From DATLNM01 sp035536775 (GTDB lineage: Bacteria; Actinomycetota; CADDZG01; WHSQ01): a DNA stretch of 64,000 nt. Every line of letters starts with the position of its first letter. Position 1 is the stretch's first letter. The stretch lies in NCBI GenBank assembly GCA_035536775.1, contig DATLNM010000027.1, positions 1-64,000 of the forward strand. The letters are read 5' to 3'. Made by a program: the position numbers and the translations under genes. Positions 54,404 through 62,909 of this stretch are shown here, piece after piece. The notes beneath the pieces are model-generated. The model was given only the letters and a program-made list of their open reading frames with translations, made no database searches and was not told where the DNA came from.

Positions 54404-54843
54404 CACTCCACCCACGCGCTGCCGTCGGCGAAGACCTCTTGCTTCCAGATGGGCACGCTCGATTTCACCTCATCGATCATCCAGTGGCACGCCTCGATCG
54501 CGTCGACACGATGGGGCGCGCTGCACGCGATGACCACGGTCGGCTCCCCGACTTCGCAAGTTCCGGTCCGGTGAAGGGCGCTGACACCAAGCAGATCCCA
54601 TCGCCCTGCCGCTTCGGTGGCGATGGCTGAGAGCTTCTCGGTGGCTAGTTCGGGGTGCGCGTCGTAGTCGAGGCGAACGACGGTGCGTGCACCGTCCGAT
54701 CCCGTGGACGGCGTCGAGCGCACGGTACCGACGAAGATGCTGACGGCTCCGGCAGCGTTGTCGGTGACCTGTGCGATCGCGGCGGCGACGTCGAGCGGCT
54801 CGCCGGTTATCGCGGCGACGACCCGCGCCGCGGCCTCAACCAC
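54403..54843 (-). CDS. moaE: Molybdopterin synthase catalytic subunit MoaE
   Basis: A 146-residue MoaE, the large subunit of molybdopterin synthase that inserts the dithiolene sulfurs with the help of MoaD. Marks are GAVSIFVGTVRS at the start, LDYDAHPELATEKL, HRTGTCEVGEPTVVIA, and the catalytic Lys region DEVKSSVPIWKQE. GTG start overlapping moaA by 8 nt. No separate moaD or moaC is visible in the window. Confidence 0.93.
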   Translation of the reverse strand: MVEAAARVVAAITGEPLDVAAAIAQVTDNAAGAVSIFVGTVRSTPSTGSDGARTVVRLDYDAHPELATEKLSAIATEAAGRWDLLGVSALHRTGTCEVGEPTVVIACSAPHRVDAIEACHWMIDEVKSSVPIWKQEVFADGSAWVE

Positions 54844-55846
54844 CGATCATGGACATGGATCGAGCGGGTTTGACGAATCCTTCGCGGCCGATCGAGTGGC
54901 CGGCCCATTTGCCCGCGATGCAGCGCTGCATGTGCGCAGCGAGCTCGTCATCGTCCGCGCCTGTCCGCATCGGTGTGATCAGGTCCGTCTCCTCGAGAGA
55001 GAACAAACAGGCGCGCATCCGTCCGTCCGCGGTGATGCGCGCCCGGTCGCAGCTCGCGCAGAAGGGCTCGGTGACCGAGGGGATGATCGCCAGGCGACCG
55101 GGGCTCCCGTCCGCGAAAGTGAACACCGTCGCAGGGCCGTCACTGTGCTCCTGAGGGCTCAACGGGAAGCTTTCGTGGATCTCACCGATCAACGTTCGCG
55201 CGGGGATCACGGCGCTGGAGTCCCATTCGTCCTGAGCATCGAGCGGCATGTACTCGATGAAGCGCACCTCGAACCCCGTCCGTCGCGCGAGTCGAGCGAA
55301 GGACAAGGACTCGTCGTCGTTGACACCCTTGATCACGACAGAGTTGATCTTCACCGGCGTGAGGCCTGCGGCGGCCGAAGCTTCTAGACCTTCCATGACC
55401 TCGGTCAGGGCATCGCGCAGCGTCATGTCCTCGAACCGATGGCGGATAAGGGAATCACACGACACCGTGACGCGCGTGAGCCCCGCGGCCGCAAGCTCCG
55501 CCGCGTGCTCTTTCAGTAGGAACCCATTGGTGGTGAGGGAGATGTCGAGCGTGGGGGCGAGTGACCTGAGCATCGCCACGAGTCGGGCGAGGTCGCGCCG
55601 CACAAGAGGCTCGCCGCCGGTGAGCTTCAACGACGTCACTCCGGAATCCACCAGGATGGCGGTAAGCCGAACGATCTCTTCGAAGGTGAGCAGGTCGGTT
55701 CTCGGGAGCCACGCCAAACCTTCTGCCGGCATGCAGTAACGACAGCGGAAATTGCAACGATCGGTAACCGAGATCCGGAGGTCGCGTACGGCGCGCCCGA
55801 ACCCGTCGATCAGGGGGACGCGGGTGTGATCCTGCATGTTTTCCAT
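54836..55846 (-). CDS. moaA: GTP 3',8-cyclase MoaA (radical SAM)
   Basis: A 336-residue radical-SAM enzyme that starts molybdopterin synthesis by converting GTP to the cyclic precursor. The N-terminal cluster motif is CNFRCRYC (C31, C35, C38), and TGGEPL follows. The C-terminal cluster is carried by FCASCDRARITADGRMRACL. The chain ends Gly-Gly, as required by the family. It leads a compact operon with moaE, an SDR and a mogA-type gene. Confidence 0.95.
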   Translation of the reverse strand: MENMQDHTRVPLIDGFGRAVRDLRISVTDRCNFRCRYCMPAEGLAWLPRTDLLTFEEIVRLTAILVDSGVTSLKLTGGEPLVRRDLARLVAMLRSLAPTLDISLTTNGFLLKEHAAELAAAGLTRVTVSCDSLIRHRFEDMTLRDALTEVMEGLEASAAAGLTPVKINSVVIKGVNDDESLSFARLARRTGFEVRFIEYMPLDAQDEWDSSAVIPARTLIGEIHESFPLSPQEHSDGPATVFTFADGSPGRLAIIPSVTEPFCASCDRARITADGRMRACLFSLEETDLITPMRTGADDDELAAHMQRCIAGKWAGHSIGREGFVKPARSMSMIGG

Positions 55847-55887
55847 TATCCGCCCGCCAGCCGTCGCTACCCCCAGACCCTCCGGAG

Positions 55888-56949
55888 CTAGAGGGATTCG
55901 ATGATCGCAGTCGCGATCTGATCGGTGGTCGCGGGCTCACCGTCAGGACGCAAGTCAGGAGGTCGAGGGCCCTTCGCGAGGACACTCGCGACGGCCTCCT
56001 CGACCTTGACCCCGGCGTCGTCGTGGCCGAGGTACTTCAGCATCAAAGCAGCCGAGAGGATCATCGCGATCGGGTTGGCGATGCCTCGCCCGGCGATATC
56101 GGGTGCCGACCCGTGGGTCGGCTCGAATACCGCGTACTCCTTACCGAGGTTCATCCCGGGAGCAACCCCCAACCCGCCGATGAGTCCAGCGCAGAGATCC
56201 GAGATGATGTCTCCGTAGAGGTTCGAGAGCACGATCACATCGAGCTCCTCGGGTGACCACACCAGCCACATCGCGAGCTCGTCGATATGCATCGCTTCGA
56301 AGCCGACGTCGCGGAAGCTTTCCGCTTGCTCGAGTCCCGCTTCGAGCCATACGCCGTCGGAGAACTTCATGATGTTTGCCTTGTGGCCCATGGTCACCTT
56401 GCGCCGGCGATGCCGTTTCGCGTACTCGAACGCGTAGCCGACGATCGCCTTACTCGCTGAGATAGAGATCGGCTTGACCGAAACACCCGCATCTTTCGCG
56501 AGCTGGTATCCGTGCATGTAGTTCAGATATCCGCGGAGCTTCTCGAGCTCTTTGGACCCCATCTCGAACTCGATACCTTCGTAAAGGTCCTCGGTGTTCT
56601 CTCGCACGACCACGATGTCGATGTCCTTGAAGCGTGACGGGACCCCGGGGAACAAGCGGCACGGACGCACGCTCGCATAGAGGTCGAGCTCCTGACGGAG
56701 CGCTACGTTGATCGAACGGAACCCAGTGCCGACCGGGGTCGTCACCGGTCCCTTGAGGGCGACGCCATTGGCGCGGATCGACGCGACGACATGCGGGGGA
56801 AGCGGATCACCGTGGCTCTCTATCGCCGGCGCGCCGGCTGTCTGTTCGTCCCACTCGATGCCGAGGCCGAGCGCATCCACCACGCGCGTCGTGGCGGCCG
56901 TAACCTCGGGGCCTATCCCATCGCCTGGGATTAAAGTGACCGTCGTCAT
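55888..56949 (-). CDS. NAD-type isocitrate/isopropylmalate dehydrogenase family protein
   Basis: A 353-residue beta-decarboxylating dehydrogenase. The start is TVTLIPGDGIGPEV. Substrate-binding GTGFRSINVALRQELDLYASVRPCR in form, with Ser and the Arg cluster, favours isocitrate over isopropylmalate. Later come MGHKANIMKFSDG, LYGDIISDL and FEPTHGSAPDIAG. It resembles the NAD-dependent (Thermus/eukaryotic-type) enzyme rather than the monomeric NADP form common in Actinomycetota. It diverges from the S55 protein gene. Confidence 0.88.
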   Translation of the reverse strand: MTTVTLIPGDGIGPEVTAATTRVVDALGLGIEWDEQTAGAPAIESHGDPLPPHVVASIRANGVALKGPVTTPVGTGFRSINVALRQELDLYASVRPCRLFPGVPSRFKDIDIVVVRENTEDLYEGIEFEMGSKELEKLRGYLNYMHGYQLAKDAGVSVKPISISASKAIVGYAFEYAKRHRRRKVTMGHKANIMKFSDGVWLEAGLEQAESFRDVGFEAMHIDELAMWLVWSPEELDVIVLSNLYGDIISDLCAGLIGGLGVAPGMNLGKEYAVFEPTHGSAPDIAGRGIANPIAMILSAALMLKYLGHDDAGVKVEEAVASVLAKGPRPPDLRPDGEPATTDQIATAIIESL

Positions 56950-56990
56950 CGGCTCACCTTAACGAGAGTCCTGAAACCAAAGGAGAAGGC

Positions 56991-58889
56991 ATGCGCGGGT
57001 TCCGGCCAGAAACACCCAGGATCGTGGCGGCGATCATGGGCTTAGTCGTCATAGCGGGGCTGCTCGCCCCTGCCGCGTTGGCGCAGACCACGCCGTCGGA
57101 TTGTCCCGAGGTCTACCCGATCGGGGACTTGAGGCGCGGCATGGTCGGCACCGGGCTCACGGTTTCCCAAGATCGCACCATCGAGACGTTCAACGTCGAG
57201 GTGCTGGGCGTCCTGAGCAATGGGATCGGGCCCGGCCGCGACATGATCATCGTCGACACCTCGAGCCCCGCGATCGACGCTGTGAAGGGCATCTGGTTCG
57301 GGATGTCGGGTTCGCCCGTCTACATCGACGGCAAGCTCGTCGGGGCGATCGCGTTCGGCCTCACGGCTGCGCCTTCCACGATAGCTGGGATCACGCCCGG
57401 CCAGCACATGATGGATCTGATCAGCACTCCGCCCGAGACGTCGCCCGACCCGGCTGCATCTCCTGGGCCGTCGCCTGCGCCGTCGCCCGTTCCTGCGTCT
57501 GAGGGCGCGTACAGGTCCCGCGTTCGTCTGACCGACTCCCTGCGCGCAACGATCGCGCGGCACGAGGGGATGACTGAAGACGAGGTCGGCACCTCGATGA
57601 GCCGCCTCAAGCTGCCGCTCGGAGTATCAGGGGTCGGACAGCGTGGGCTCGATCACGTCATGCGTTCTGTCGCGCGCGAGGGCCTTCCCTTCGTGCCTTA
57701 TCTCGCCGGCTCGGCGTCACCGCGTCACACCGGTACGCATGGGCCCGGAGTGATGGAGCCTGGTTCTTCTGTGGCCGCGGCCCTTTCGTACGGCGACGTT
57801 ACGGCCGCGGGCGTGGGTACCACGACGATCGTCTGTAACGGACGCCTGGCCGGATTCGGTCATCCGTTCGACTTCTTCCCGCGGGGTGGCACCGCACTCG
57901 GCGGGAACCACGCGGACGTGATCACGATCGTCAACGAGTCGCTTGGCGGCCCGTTCAAGCTGGCGAATGTCGCAGAAAGCTTCGGGACCGTTGACCAGGA
58001 TCGCTTCGCAGGCATCAGGGGGATCTTCGGGGCCGGCCCGCGTTTGATCCCGATCCGTTCGACCATCAGCTCACTCGACACGGGAGTAACGCGCACGGGC
58101 CAGACGGATGCGGTCCTCTCGGAGGTCGTTCCCTTCATAGCTTTCATCCACGTCCTAACGAACGTCGACTTCACGCACGATCAGATCGGGGAGGGAACGG
58201 CGAACCTGACCTGGAAGATCGCCGGCACCACAGCGTCGGGCACACCGTGGGAGCTGAACCGGTCGAACCTGTTCGCATCCGAAGGCGATATCTCTGCGGA
58301 GTCACTGTTCGAGTTCCAGAGCCAGTTGTTCCAGCTGTTCCAGAACCCCTACGAGGACATCGAGTTCAGCAGCGTCGACATCACGGGGACGTACGACGAC
58401 GAGCTGAAGCAGTACGAGATCACGGGGCTTCAGGTGCGCGTCGGCCGTGGCGAGTTCGGCGAGCCGCGCCGGGTCCGGGCTCGTGCGGGTCAGGTCATCA
58501 CGCTTCGTGTCGAGCTCGCCGCTCAGGACGGGACCGAGAAGTCCGTCGACCTGAGGGTGCGAATCCCGACGAACCCACGCGGCGACGCGTTCATCGAGGT
58601 CTCGGGTGGGAACGCTCAATTCGGTGGGGAAGGCGAGTGCTTCTTCGAGGGCGGCGAATGCTTCGATCCTTCAGGGGCCGAGATAACGACCTTCGAAGAG
58701 CTCATCGCGAGCTTGGAGAACCGCCCCAAGAACAATGAGCTCCTGGCCAAGCTGTTCACGCGTGGCATCAGGCCGAAGTCGACAGATTCCGAGACGCTGG
58801 ACCAGGTGGTGAGCGGTTTCGAGTTCGTTCGCGTGCGCGTCATCGACTCGGTGTGTTGCGCGGGCGCCGGTTCGAGGCCTCGCCGCTGA
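56991..58889 (+). CDS. SpoIVB-type S55 peptidase family protein
   Basis: A 632-residue exported protein. A signal peptide or anchor covers residues ~10-31 (start ATG 56991, AAAGGAG upstream). The S55 core has GMVGTGLTV, the catalytic Ser motif GMSGSPVYIDGKLVGAIAFG, and a late GRLAGFGHPFDFFPRG. The C-terminal ~200 residues are a beta-rich extension. In Bacillus such proteins cleave a sporulation factor, but no sporulation genes are visible here and similar proteins occur in non-sporulating bacteria. It probably processes an envelope protein. Confidence 0.87.
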   Translation: MRGFRPETPRIVAAIMGLVVIAGLLAPAALAQTTPSDCPEVYPIGDLRRGMVGTGLTVSQDRTIETFNVEVLGVLSNGIGPGRDMIIVDTSSPAIDAVKGIWFGMSGSPVYIDGKLVGAIAFGLTAAPSTIAGITPGQHMMDLISTPPETSPDPAASPGPSPAPSPVPASEGAYRSRVRLTDSLRATIARHEGMTEDEVGTSMSRLKLPLGVSGVGQRGLDHVMRSVAREGLPFVPYLAGSASPRHTGTHGPGVMEPGSSVAAALSYGDVTAAGVGTTTIVCNGRLAGFGHPFDFFPRGGTALGGNHADVITIVNESLGGPFKLANVAESFGTVDQDRFAGIRGIFGAGPRLIPIRSTISSLDTGVTRTGQTDAVLSEVVPFIAFIHVLTNVDFTHDQIGEGTANLTWKIAGTTASGTPWELNRSNLFASEGDISAESLFEFQSQLFQLFQNPYEDIEFSSVDITGTYDDELKQYEITGLQVRVGRGEFGEPRRVRARAGQVITLRVELAAQDGTEKSVDLRVRIPTNPRGDAFIEVSGGNAQFGGEGECFFEGGECFDPSGAEITTFEELIASLENRPKNNELLAKLFTRGIRPKSTDSETLDQVVSGFEFVRVRVIDSVCCAGAGSRPRR

Positions 58890-58914
58890 CGCTCTGAGTG
58901 AGAGCGGCCACATC

Positions 58915-58935
58915 GCCCCCGGCGCGTCCGGGGGC
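58915..58935 (+). terminator. GC-rich hairpin between the S55 and M23/lipase genes
   Basis: GCCCCCGG (58915-58922) pairs with CCGGGGGC (58928-58935) across CGCGT, a perfect 8-bp stem. It lies 25 nt after the S55 stop and 11 nt before the next ATG, so it may end the first transcript or occlude the start of the second. Confidence 0.45.
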
Positions 58936-58946
58936 ATGGTGGCCGC

Positions 58947-60446
58947 ATGGCGAAGCGCGGCGCGGCGTTCAGCACTGTCATCTCCGCCGTGTTGTTCACG
59001 AGTGCCGCTCTCGCTCCAGCCACGGCGTCGCCCGCGGTGTTGCAGCCTCCGGTTGACGCGCCGATCGCGGCTTCATTCGTCGCCCCCGAGGTCGACTGGG
59101 GGCCCGGTCACAGAGGTGTCGATTACCGTGTACCCGCCGGCACCCAGGTGCGCGCCGCTGCCGCCGGCGCGGTGTCGTTCGCGGGAATGGTCGCCGGAAC
59201 CCAGGCAGTCACGGTTGACCACGGAGACGGCCTAGCCTCGACTTACTCCTCGCTTTCCGAGATCCACGTTCGAGCGGGCGATCGCGTGGGAGCTGGAGCT
59301 TGGATCGGACGATCCGGTGTCGCTCACGAAGGCGGTGTCGAGGGTCTCCACTTCGGAGTGAAGGTCGGAGGCAGCTACGTTGATCCGCTCTCCTGGCTTG
59401 CGCCGATCGACCCCACCGGAGCGATCCACCTTGTAGAGGACGTTGGCTGGCCGTCCGAGGCTGTTCCGGAGGTGCTGCGCCCTTCGTCCGATCGGGCGGG
59501 CAACAACAAGGTTCCATGTGCGCGAGGGCCGCGACCGGCCGCGGGACAGCTCACCGCTCCCAACGACAACATCGCCGTCGCGGTCGCGGGGATCTCGAGC
59601 AGCACCATGTCGGATCCGCCGTCCGCCGGGATCTATGAATACGGTCCCGAGCTCCTTGGCTACGCGCCCGAGCACGTGTACCGCTTCTCCTACCGAGGCA
59701 CAGACGGCCCTCGTTTCCACGAGCGTTATCCGGCATCTGCGACCTACGGCGACATCGTCGTCGCGGCCGGACGGCTCGCGCTCCTGATGGAGGCGATCGC
59801 TCGCAAGCATCCAGGCGCCGAGGTGGACCTCATCGCGCATTCACAAGGCGGCATCGTGTCAAGGGTCTATCTCGAGCACTACGCACGGCCGTGGGATCCG
59901 CGACTCCCGCGTGTCGAGCACCTCGTCACGTTCGCCAGCCCGCACCTCGGCGCGCCGGCGGCGGCGCTCACTCCCGCGCTGGACGAAACCGCGTCGGGGC
60001 CGGCGCTGCTCGATGGACTATCGGGATTGTCCCGATCCGGTGCGCTCCCGATGCCCGACCCGCGCTCTGCCGCAACGGCACAACTGGCTCCGGGATCGTC
60101 CCTCATCCGCTGGTTGGCAAGCGAGGATCTTTCATTCGGGACCAAGGCACTCGCACTCTCGATCCCAGACGACGTCGTGGTTCCGGCGGATCACGCGCTG
60201 TTCCCAGGGGAGGTGAGCCGGACCGTCGCCCCCGCGTTCGGCTGGGCTCACGGCGCGATCGTCTCGCACCCTGAAGCGCGCGATCTCGCGCACGGGTTCC
60301 TGAGGGCCGCCGCCACTCCCTGCCCGGGGCTGTGGGACCGGTGGGGCCCTCGGGCGGGGTGGCTCGTGTCGCACCTCACCGGGCGCGTGCCGGTGGTCTA
60401 CCGCGCGCTCGAGGCCGGTCCGCTCGCGGCGATCTTCGGCTTCTGA
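58947..60446 (+). CDS. M23-peptidase-like domain fused to a PGAP1-like alpha/beta hydrolase
   Basis: A 499-residue exported fusion. The signal peptide covers residues ~1-27. Residues ~40-150 form a LytM/M23-like domain: HRGVDYRVPAG gives the His and Asp zinc ligands and GLHFGV the last His. The usual catalytic His residues are lost: STYSSL replaces Y-x-H-L and Gly-Leu-His replaces His-x-His. A linker leads to an alpha/beta hydrolase with the nucleophile elbow AHSQGG, similar to PGAP1/lipase esterases, and a late SIPDDVVVPADHA (catalytic Asp region) and GWAHGAIVSH (His). The lipase half seems intact. The pairing in one chain is rare. Confidence 0.8.
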   Translation: MAKRGAAFSTVISAVLFTSAALAPATASPAVLQPPVDAPIAASFVAPEVDWGPGHRGVDYRVPAGTQVRAAAAGAVSFAGMVAGTQAVTVDHGDGLASTYSSLSEIHVRAGDRVGAGAWIGRSGVAHEGGVEGLHFGVKVGGSYVDPLSWLAPIDPTGAIHLVEDVGWPSEAVPEVLRPSSDRAGNNKVPCARGPRPAAGQLTAPNDNIAVAVAGISSSTMSDPPSAGIYEYGPELLGYAPEHVYRFSYRGTDGPRFHERYPASATYGDIVVAAGRLALLMEAIARKHPGAEVDLIAHSQGGIVSRVYLEHYARPWDPRLPRVEHLVTFASPHLGAPAAALTPALDETASGPALLDGLSGLSRSGALPMPDPRSAATAQLAPGSSLIRWLASEDLSFGTKALALSIPDDVVVPADHALFPGEVSRTVAPAFGWAHGAIVSHPEARDLAHGFLRAAATPCPGLWDRWGPRAGWLVSHLTGRVPVVYRALEAGPLAAIFGF

Positions 60447-60474
60447 CCGGCGGTCGTGACGAGCGGGAAGAGAA

Positions 60475-60519
60475 AGAGCCCCCTCCGCCGGGGGGATGGC
60501 GGACCACAGAGGGGGCTCT
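60475..60519 (+). terminator. Long hairpin after the M23/lipase gene
   Basis: AGAGCCCCCTC (60475-60485) pairs perfectly with GAGGGGGCTCT (60509-60519), 28 nt after the stop. The 23-nt interior has CCGCC/GGCGG that can pair further. No T-run follows on the plus strand; on the minus strand the flanking sequence is T-rich, so it may act in both directions. Confidence 0.7.
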
Positions 60520-60673
60520 AGGGTTGCTCGTGCTGGTGCTTCTTTGTGGCTTACGGCTATCTTCCCGCAGCGGTTGGGGCGCTTCAACCTTTGAGGCATC
60601 AGAGAATGCACCTAGGTTTTGTCTTTCGCGAACAAAGCGACCGGACGCGCCCAGCGCCCCCTAAGATTCCGGC

Positions 60674-61213
60674 ATGGCTCTCAACAGGTTGCCTCTGGAC
60701 TCGCCCGGCATGGAGGACGAGTTCCAAAGAGTGGAGGTGCGTCGAAGCGCCCGTCGGCGCAAGACCATCTCGGCCGAGATCGTCGGAGATGCGCTGATCG
60801 TCTCGATCCCCGAGCGGCTGTCTCGTGCCGAGGAACACGAGTGGGTCACGGTCATGGCTCGGAAGATGGCCGAACGCCGCCGGCGAGAGCGCTTGAATAC
60901 CGATGGCGCCCTCGCTCGGCGCGCCGCCGAGCTCAGCAACCGATACCTCGATGGCGTACGTCCGTCCGAGATCGAGTGGGTCAACAATCAACGCTCGCGC
61001 TGGGGATCATGCTCCCCGCATGACGGATCGATCCGGATCTCGCTCGCGTTGGCCGACTATCCCTCGTGGGTGCGCGACTACGTCATCGTGCACGAGCTGG
61101 CGCATCTGATCGAGCCCGACCACTCGGCTCGATTCTGGGACCTCGTCAATCGCTACCCATACACCGAGCGTGCGCGCGGCTACCTCATGGCAAAGGGCGT
61201 CGAAGAGGGCTAG
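60674..61213 (+). CDS. YgjP-like (DUF45) zinc metallopeptidase family protein
   Basis: A 179-residue protein of the YgjP/SprT-like metallopeptidase group. The zinc-binding signature is HELAHLIEPDHSARFW, with three His ligands and the catalytic Glu in standard spacing. The preceding VNNQRSRWGSCSPHDGSI and ISLALADYP strands are also typical. Physiological substrate unknown. The ATG follows a 227-bp gap containing the terminator. Its stop shares CTAG with the convergent gene. Confidence 0.9.
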   Translation: MALNRLPLDSPGMEDEFQRVEVRRSARRRKTISAEIVGDALIVSIPERLSRAEEHEWVTVMARKMAERRRRERLNTDGALARRAAELSNRYLDGVRPSEIEWVNNQRSRWGSCSPHDGSIRISLALADYPSWVRDYVIVHELAHLIEPDHSARFWDLVNRYPYTERARGYLMAKGVEEG

Positions 61214-61614
61214 CCGTTCTCCTTCTTGGACCGCGCCGGGAGCCGTCGCCGGATGCGGTTCTCGTTGTAGCCACTGACCGGCCCGACGCGCCCCTGCTCG
61301 GGATAGGCACCGCGATCGAAGTCCGCGGCGGGGCGCTGGTATCCGTTGATGCGGACGCGCATCTCCTCGGGGTACTCGCCGACGTGGACGGGAACCGCGA
61401 GAGCACCGGCGATGCTCTGAGCCTCCTCGACCGAGTGATAGACCCACCGCTGCCACGCGCCACGTGCGTCCACGAGCACGAGCTGAGCATCGTGGAGTCC
61501 TATCCGCACGATCACGGCCTCGGAGCCCTCGCCGCGGTTCTTCACGAATTCCTCGGGCGTGCGTAGTACGCGTCCACCCTCAGGAACATCCTCGAACGGC
61601 CAGGCTCGTGACAT
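61210..61614 (-). CDS. Uncharacterised conserved-looking actinobacterial protein
   Basis: A 134-residue cytoplasmic protein, MSRAWPFEDVPEGGRVLRTP onward. The centre holds a beta-alpha core (AVIVRIGLHDAQLVLVDARG, then WVYHSVEEAQSIAGAL), and the tail is basic (RIRRRLPARSKKENG). I do not recognise a family. Coding is supported by an in-frame ATG, strong codon bias and tight packing between two clear genes. It could be a small regulatory or RNA-binding protein given the basic tail, which is a guess. Confidence 0.6.
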   Translation of the reverse strand: MSRAWPFEDVPEGGRVLRTPEEFVKNRGEGSEAVIVRIGLHDAQLVLVDARGAWQRWVYHSVEEAQSIAGALAVPVHVGEYPEEMRVRINGYQRPAADFDRGAYPEQGRVGPVSGYNENRIRRRLPARSKKENG

Positions 61615-61623
61615 GCGGGAACC

Positions 61624-62403
61624 CTAAATGACGAGTCCGCCGTCGACGCAGAGGATCTGCCCCGTGACGTAGTTCGATTCGGCCGACGCGAGGTAAACGA
61701 ACGCGGGCGCGATCTCTTCGGGCTCGCCGTATCTGCCGAGCGGGAAGCGGGCGAGGCGTTTCTTGGCCGCCTCGGGGTCCTGCATGAGAGGTTCGGTCAT
61801 CGCGGTCAGTGCGGTGGGCGAGACCGCGTTGACGTTGATCGACAGCGGGCCGAGCTCCTTGGCCCACGTCTTGGTGAGACCAACGATGCCCATCTTCGCT
61901 GCGGAGTAGTTGGATTGACCCACGGACCCGATCAGCCCCGACGGCGAGGTCACGTTCACGATCTTGCGATGCTTCTTGACGCCATCCGCGAGCTCTTGTT
62001 TAGCCAGCGGGCGCCAGTGCTGGACGACTGCACGCCCGCACGCCCAGGTCCCCTTGAGGTGAACCTGGATGACGAGGTCGAAATCTTCCTCGCTCATGGT
62101 GTGCAGCATCTTGTCGCGCAGGATGCCGGCGTTGTTCACGAGGACGTCGAGTTCGCCGAACGACTCGAGTGCCGTGTTGAGAAGCGACTCCGCAGCCGCC
62201 ACTGAGCCGATCGGATCGGAGTTGACGACCCCTTCGGTCCCGGCCGCCTCGATCTCCGAAACGACGTCTTTGGCCGCGCCGGCATCAACATCGTTCACGA
62301 CGATGCGCGCTCCTTCTGCCGCGAACGCAAGGGCTACAGCGCGTCCGATGCCCCGCCCGGCCCCCGTGATGGCACAAACCTTGCCTTCGAGTCGTGCTGT
62401 CAT
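61624..62403 (-). CDS. FabG-like short-chain dehydrogenase/reductase
   Basis: A 259-residue SDR with a full active site: GAGRGIG for nucleotide binding, LVNNAGI, Ser in NVTSPSG, and YSAAK with Tyr and Lys. The C-terminal YVTGQILCVDGG is typical of FabG-like 3-oxoacyl reductases and of alcohol or hydroxyacyl-CoA dehydrogenases. The substrate is not fixed by sequence. The start lies 29 nt from divergent greA, so the two share a promoter region; its stop is 9 nt from the start of the downstream minus-strand gene. Confidence 0.9.
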   Translation of the reverse strand: MTARLEGKVCAITGAGRGIGRAVALAFAAEGARIVVNDVDAGAAKDVVSEIEAAGTEGVVNSDPIGSVAAAESLLNTALESFGELDVLVNNAGILRDKMLHTMSEEDFDLVIQVHLKGTWACGRAVVQHWRPLAKQELADGVKKHRKIVNVTSPSGLIGSVGQSNYSAAKMGIVGLTKTWAKELGPLSINVNAVSPTALTAMTEPLMQDPEAAKKRLARFPLGRYGEPEEIAPAFVYLASAESNYVTGQILCVDGGLVI

Positions 62404-62432
62404 CCAGGCATCTTAGGGAATAGATTCCCTGT

Positions 62433-62909
62433 ATGGATGAAGACAAGGTTGTTCCACTGACGCAGCAGGCTTACGACAGGCTGAAGCAGGAGCTCGACTA
62501 CCTCGAGGGCGAAGGTCGCACGAAGATCATCAGCGAGATCGCGACCGCTCGCGCCCATGGTGACCTCAGCGAGAACGCCGAATATCACGCCGCTAAGGAT
62601 CAACAGGGTCTGCAAGAGGCGCGGGTTCGCCAGGTGCGCGAGATGCTCGAGCACGCGCAGATCATCGAGACGCACGACGACGGCGTGGTGCAAGCGGGAA
62701 TGATCGTCACGATCCGAACCGACGGTGACGAGGCCGAGACGTACCTACTCGGCTTGCGTGAGGAGAAGGGCGGCGACTACGACGTGCTGACCCCCGACTC
62801 CCCGATGGGCAAGGTCCTGGTCGGCCACGCCGCGGGCGAAACGGTCGTCGCCAATGTTCCCTCCGGCGAGATAAAGATCGAGATCATCGAGGTTCGTCCG
62901 CCGGACTAG
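62433..62909 (+). CDS. greA: Transcription elongation factor GreA
   Basis: A 158-residue GreA. The N-terminal coiled coil is DRLKQELDYLEGEGR followed by the acidic tip GDLSENAEYHAAKDQQG, whose Asp and Glu enter the RNA polymerase channel and stimulate transcript cleavage. The C-terminal FKBP-like globular domain ends with DSPMGKVLVGHAAGETVVANVP in form. Size and both domains are complete. It shares a CTAG stop with the convergent amidohydrolase gene. Confidence 0.95.
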   Translation: MDEDKVVPLTQQAYDRLKQELDYLEGEGRTKIISEIATARAHGDLSENAEYHAAKDQQGLQEARVRQVREMLEHAQIIETHDDGVVQAGMIVTIRTDGDEAETYLLGLREEKGGDYDVLTPDSPMGKVLVGHAAGETVVANVPSGEIKIEIIEVRPPD

